Part shown: positions 61,724 through 64,000 of the stretch, one piece after another
How positions within the stretch are numbered: position 1 is the stretch's first letter
Layout: each line of letters begins with the position of its first letter
Assembly: GCA_963749575.1 (NCBI GenBank)
Contig: CAVVNM010000014.1
Coordinates: 248,001-312,000 of the forward strand
Direction: 5' to 3'
Origin: JAMXLO01 sp963749575
Lineage (GTDB): Bacteria > Pseudomonadota > Alphaproteobacteria > Acetobacterales > Acetobacteraceae
DNA length: 64,000 nucleotides
Program-made: the position numbers and the translations under genes
The notes under the pieces: model-generated
Seen by the model: only the letters and a program-made list of their open reading frames with translations
Told to the model about the DNA's origin: nothing
Databases searched by the model: none

Positions 61724-62827
61724 TTACACCACCCGCCCGCTGTCGGGCTCCATCAGGTGCATCTGGTTCAGGTCCGCGGTCAGCGGCAGCATCTCGCCAG
61801 GTTCGGCGTGGGTCGCCGGATCGACGCGGGCGCACACCGGATCGTGGCCGACGAAGAAGTGGACCATCGTCTCCATCCCCATCGGCTCGACCACGTCGAC
61901 CGGCAGATCGACGCGCGCCCAGCCGGGACGGCCGGTCTCGTGGTACTCGAACAGATGCTCCGGCCGCAGCCCAAGCACCATCTCGCGGCCCTTGTGCTTG
62001 CCGTAGCGATCCACGCGCGCCGGCGGAACCGGCAGCACGATCTGATCGGTAACGCGCACCGCCAGTCCGCCGTTGCTGCCGTCCTGCACGCGCACCGGCA
62101 GAAAATTCATCGCCGGCGAACCGATGAAGCCCGCCACAAACCGCGTGGTCGGATTGTGGTACAGATCCTGCGGCGAGCCGACCTGCTCGATCACGCCGTG
62201 GTTCATCACCACCACGCGGTCGGCCAGCGTCATCGCCTCCACCTGGTCGTGGGTCACGTACACCGTGGTGGTGCGCACCGTCTGGTGCACCTTCTTGATC
62301 TCGGTGCGCATCTGCACCCGCAGCTTGGCGTCCAGGTTCGACAGCGGCTCGTCGAACAGGAACACCTTGGGGTTGCGCACAATCGCGCGCCCCATCGCCA
62401 CGCGCTGCCGCTGCCCGCCCGACAGCGCGCGCGGCTTGCGGTCGAGCAACATGCCGATGTCGAGGATGCGTGCCGCCTCGTCCACCCGGCGCTTGATCTC
62501 GTCCTTCGGGAACTTCCGCAGCTTGAGCCCGAACGCCATGTTGTCGAACACGCTCATGTGCGGATACAGCGCGTAGTTCTGGAACACCATGGCAATGTCG
62601 CGATCGCGCGGCGGCACATCGTTCACCACGTCGCCGCCGATCCAGATTTCGCCCTCGGTAATCTCTTCCAGGCCGGCGATCATGCGCAGCGTGGTCGATT
62701 TGCCGCAGCCCGAGGGTCCCACCAGCACGACGAACTCGCGATCGGCGATCTCGAGGTCGATACCCTTCACCGCTTGCACGCCGCCATCGTAGTTCTTGAC
62801 TACCTTGCGGCAGGAGACTTCAGCCAT
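61724..62827 (-). CDS. sugar-type ABC importer ATPase (MalK/UgpC family)
   Basis: 367 residues. Walker A GPSGCGKSTTLRMIAGL (about 38-54), Q-loop FQNYALYPHMSVFDNMAFGL, signature LSGGQRQRVAMGRAIVRNP, Walker B FLFDEPLSNLDAKLR, switch VTHDQVEAMTL and the C-terminal TOBE/OB region (GLRPEHLFEYH). Energises uptake of sugars or glycerol 3-phosphate with permeases encoded downstream in the window. Met 62827 gives the normal start; the frame above it is repeat sequence. Confidence 0.95.
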   Translation of the reverse strand: MAEVSCRKVVKNYDGGVQAVKGIDLEIADREFVVLVGPSGCGKSTTLRMIAGLEEITEGEIWIGGDVVNDVPPRDRDIAMVFQNYALYPHMSVFDNMAFGLKLRKFPKDEIKRRVDEAARILDIGMLLDRKPRALSGGQRQRVAMGRAIVRNPKVFLFDEPLSNLDAKLRVQMRTEIKKVHQTVRTTTVYVTHDQVEAMTLADRVVVMNHGVIEQVGSPQDLYHNPTTRFVAGFIGSPAMNFLPVRVQDGSNGGLAVRVTDQIVLPVPPARVDRYGKHKGREMVLGLRPEHLFEYHETGRPGWARVDLPVDVVEPMGMETMVHFFVGHDPVCARVDPATHAEPGEMLPLTADLNQMHLMEPDSGRVV

Positions 62828-62863
62828 GGTCTTGTCGTTCCCTCGTGGTTTGCGGTTAAGGCT

Positions 62864-62940
62864 GTCATTCCCGCGCACGCGGGAACCCAGGGGCAGCTGA
62901 CGAACTGCTCCGCCTGGGTCCAGGCTTGCGCGGGGATGAC
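62864..62940. repeat. 77 bp GTCATTCCCGC inverted repeat between the ABC ATPase and permease genes
   Basis: Starts GTCATTCCCGCGCACGCGGG and ends GGCTTGCGCGGGGATGAC. Same family and length as the element at 51689-51765. It sits in the gap between the permease and the ATPase gene, inside the operon. Confidence 0.85.
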
Positions 62941-62965
62941 GAGATCGTGCGGCAGTGCACCAGCA

Positions 62966-63865
62966 CTATCCCTTGGTGGCGCCGGCCGTCAGGCCGGCAA
63001 CGTAGTAGTCCATCAGGAAGGCGTAGATCAGGATCGGCGGCAGTGACGCAAGCACGACGGCTGCCATGATCTTGCCCCACAGGAACACGTCGCCGCGGAT
63101 CAGGTCGCTGATAATGCCGACGGTCAGCACCATCTGGTTCGCCGTGTACAGGTAGGCCAGCGGGTACAGGAAGGCGCCCCAGCTCACCGTGAATGCGAAG
63201 ATGGTGGCCGCTATGATCCCCGGCATCGCCACCGGGATGAAGATCGTCCACAGCATCTGCAGATAACCCGCGCCGTCGATCAGCGCGGCCTCGTCCAGCT
63301 CCTTCGGGATCGAGCTGAAGTAACCGATCATGATCCAGGTGCAGAACGGTACCGCCAAGGTGGGATACAGGATCGCCAGGCACCAGATGTTGTTGATCAG
63401 CCCGAGCCAGCCGATGATCTTGAACAGCGGCAGGAACAGCAGCGAGGCCGGAATCAGGTAGGTAAGGAACACCCCGGTGGCGAGCGTCTGGCTGCCCCAG
63501 AAACCCATCCGCGACAGGCTGAACGCGGCCAGCACGGCGATCGTGATGCTGATCGCGACGACCACGATCGTGATCAGCACCGAGTTGATGTAGTAGGTCT
63601 GGAAGTTCGGATAGGTGATCAGGTACCAGAAATTCTCGAACGTCGGATGATGCACGATCCAGGGGCTGCCCGACTCCGCGCCGATCTCGGCCGAGGTCTT
63701 CAGGCTGGTCATCAGCGTGTAGAACGGCGGCACCAGGAAGATCACCACGAACACGCTCAGCGCGATATAGCTGCCCCACAGCGCCCAGGTACGCTGACGG
63801 TGCAGGCTGTTATGCGTGCGCCGGGCACGCGGAACCTCGCCGGCTATGGCCGTTGTCGAGCTCAT
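62966..63865 (-). CDS. carbohydrate ABC transporter permease (MalG type)
   Basis: 299 residues with six hydrophobic segments (first YIALSVFVVIFLVPPFYTLM). The EAA loop that docks the ATPase is DEAALIDGAGYLQMLWTIFI, then PVAMPGII. Ends PPILIYAFLMDYYVAGLTAG. The start overlaps the stop of the other permease by 2 bases (CATGA). Confidence 0.93.
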   Translation of the reverse strand: MSSTTAIAGEVPRARRTHNSLHRQRTWALWGSYIALSVFVVIFLVPPFYTLMTSLKTSAEIGAESGSPWIVHHPTFENFWYLITYPNFQTYYINSVLITIVVVAISITIAVLAAFSLSRMGFWGSQTLATGVFLTYLIPASLLFLPLFKIIGWLGLINNIWCLAILYPTLAVPFCTWIMIGYFSSIPKELDEAALIDGAGYLQMLWTIFIPVAMPGIIAATIFAFTVSWGAFLYPLAYLYTANQMVLTVGIISDLIRGDVFLWGKIMAAVVLASLPPILIYAFLMDYYVAGLTAGATKG

Positions 63866-64000
63866 GCCGCGATCTCCTTGGTGCGACGGGTGACGCCACG
63901 CAGCACGAAGAACGCCGAGACCGCCAGGATCGGGAACATGAACAGGCTCACCGATGCGCCCAGCGGGATGTCGCCCGACTGGATGCCGACCTGGAACGCG
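63862..64000 (-). CDS. carbohydrate ABC transporter permease (MalF type), 3' end only
   Basis: The gene runs out of the window. Its last 45 residues include SGDIPLGASVSLFMFPILAV and FFVLRGVTRRTKEIAA, the last membrane helix and cytoplasmic tail of a MalF-type partner. A periplasmic binding protein gene is expected further upstream, outside the window. Confidence 0.8.
   Translation of the reverse strand, partial: AFQVGIQSGDIPLGASVSLFMFPILAVSAFFVLRGVTRRTKEIAA

Noticed and set aside
1..64000. CRISPR arrays, tRNA or rRNA genes, prophage, transposases
   Set aside because: Looked for direct repeats with spacers, cloverleaf signals in the gaps and integrase or transposase motifs; none seen.

Overview
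This is a high-GC chromosomal window from an alphaproteobacterium, most likely Rhodospirillales and close to Acetobacteraceae. That placement is an inference from gene content and gene order: a split b/b' ATP synthase stalk operon (atpI-B-E-F'-F), petABC, aerobic hemF, the gpmI-envC-ctpA-yibQ-rppH block, rplY-pth-ychF, ubiG/lysC/ptsP and ispG/hisS/prfA. I see no rRNA, tRNA, CRISPR array, prophage or intact insertion sequence.

Layout. 1-3.4 kb: end of an unusual, frameshifted glycosyltransferase-like gene, a methyltransferase and an MsbA-type ABC exporter. 3.4-6.2 kb: EmrA/EmrB-type drug efflux pair. 6.2-11 kb: hemF divergent from petABC (petA carries a one-base frameshift), then mtnP. 11-16 kb: envelope polysaccharide cluster (GT39, GT4, O-antigen ligase, heptosyltransferase). 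16.5-22.5 kb, minus strand: gpmI, envC, ctpA, divergent polysaccharide deacetylase, rppH. 22.7-26.6 kb: small metabolic and exporter genes. 26.7-33.4 kb: four-domain rhodanese protein, comF, a ring-hydroxylating oxygenase pair, a sulfotransferase, glutaredoxin, DUF1178 and ubiG. 33.4-45 kb: lysC, nitronate monooxygenase, ptsP, RodZ-like, ispG, a HEPN/MNT pair, a VOC dioxygenase, VapBC, hisS, prfA. 45-50 kb: LRR protein, TauD, OsmC, DUF3455, ychF, pth, rplY. 50-53 kb: a decayed VapBC and the Fo ATP synthase operon. 53-61.5 kb: accessory region with TPR proteins, a dihydropyrimidinase, a rearranged hydrolase/oxidase locus and an alpha/beta-hydrolase pair. 61.7-64 kb: sugar-type ABC importer (ATPase and permeases).

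The core blocks are housekeeping operons with tight 1-4 base start/stop overlaps. Accessory genes sit at breaks in otherwise conserved gene orders (comF to grxC, and ispG to hisS). Three families of intergenic inverted repeats are present: a ~77 bp GTCATTCCCGC element (three copies), a CACGGA-rich element (two related copies) and a 38-nt-arm CCCCCTCCCC element. Two of these elements have been read into the N-termini of proteins (AtpF' and a small hypothetical protein). Three genes carry single-base frameshifts, so either the assembly has indel errors or these genes are recently broken.
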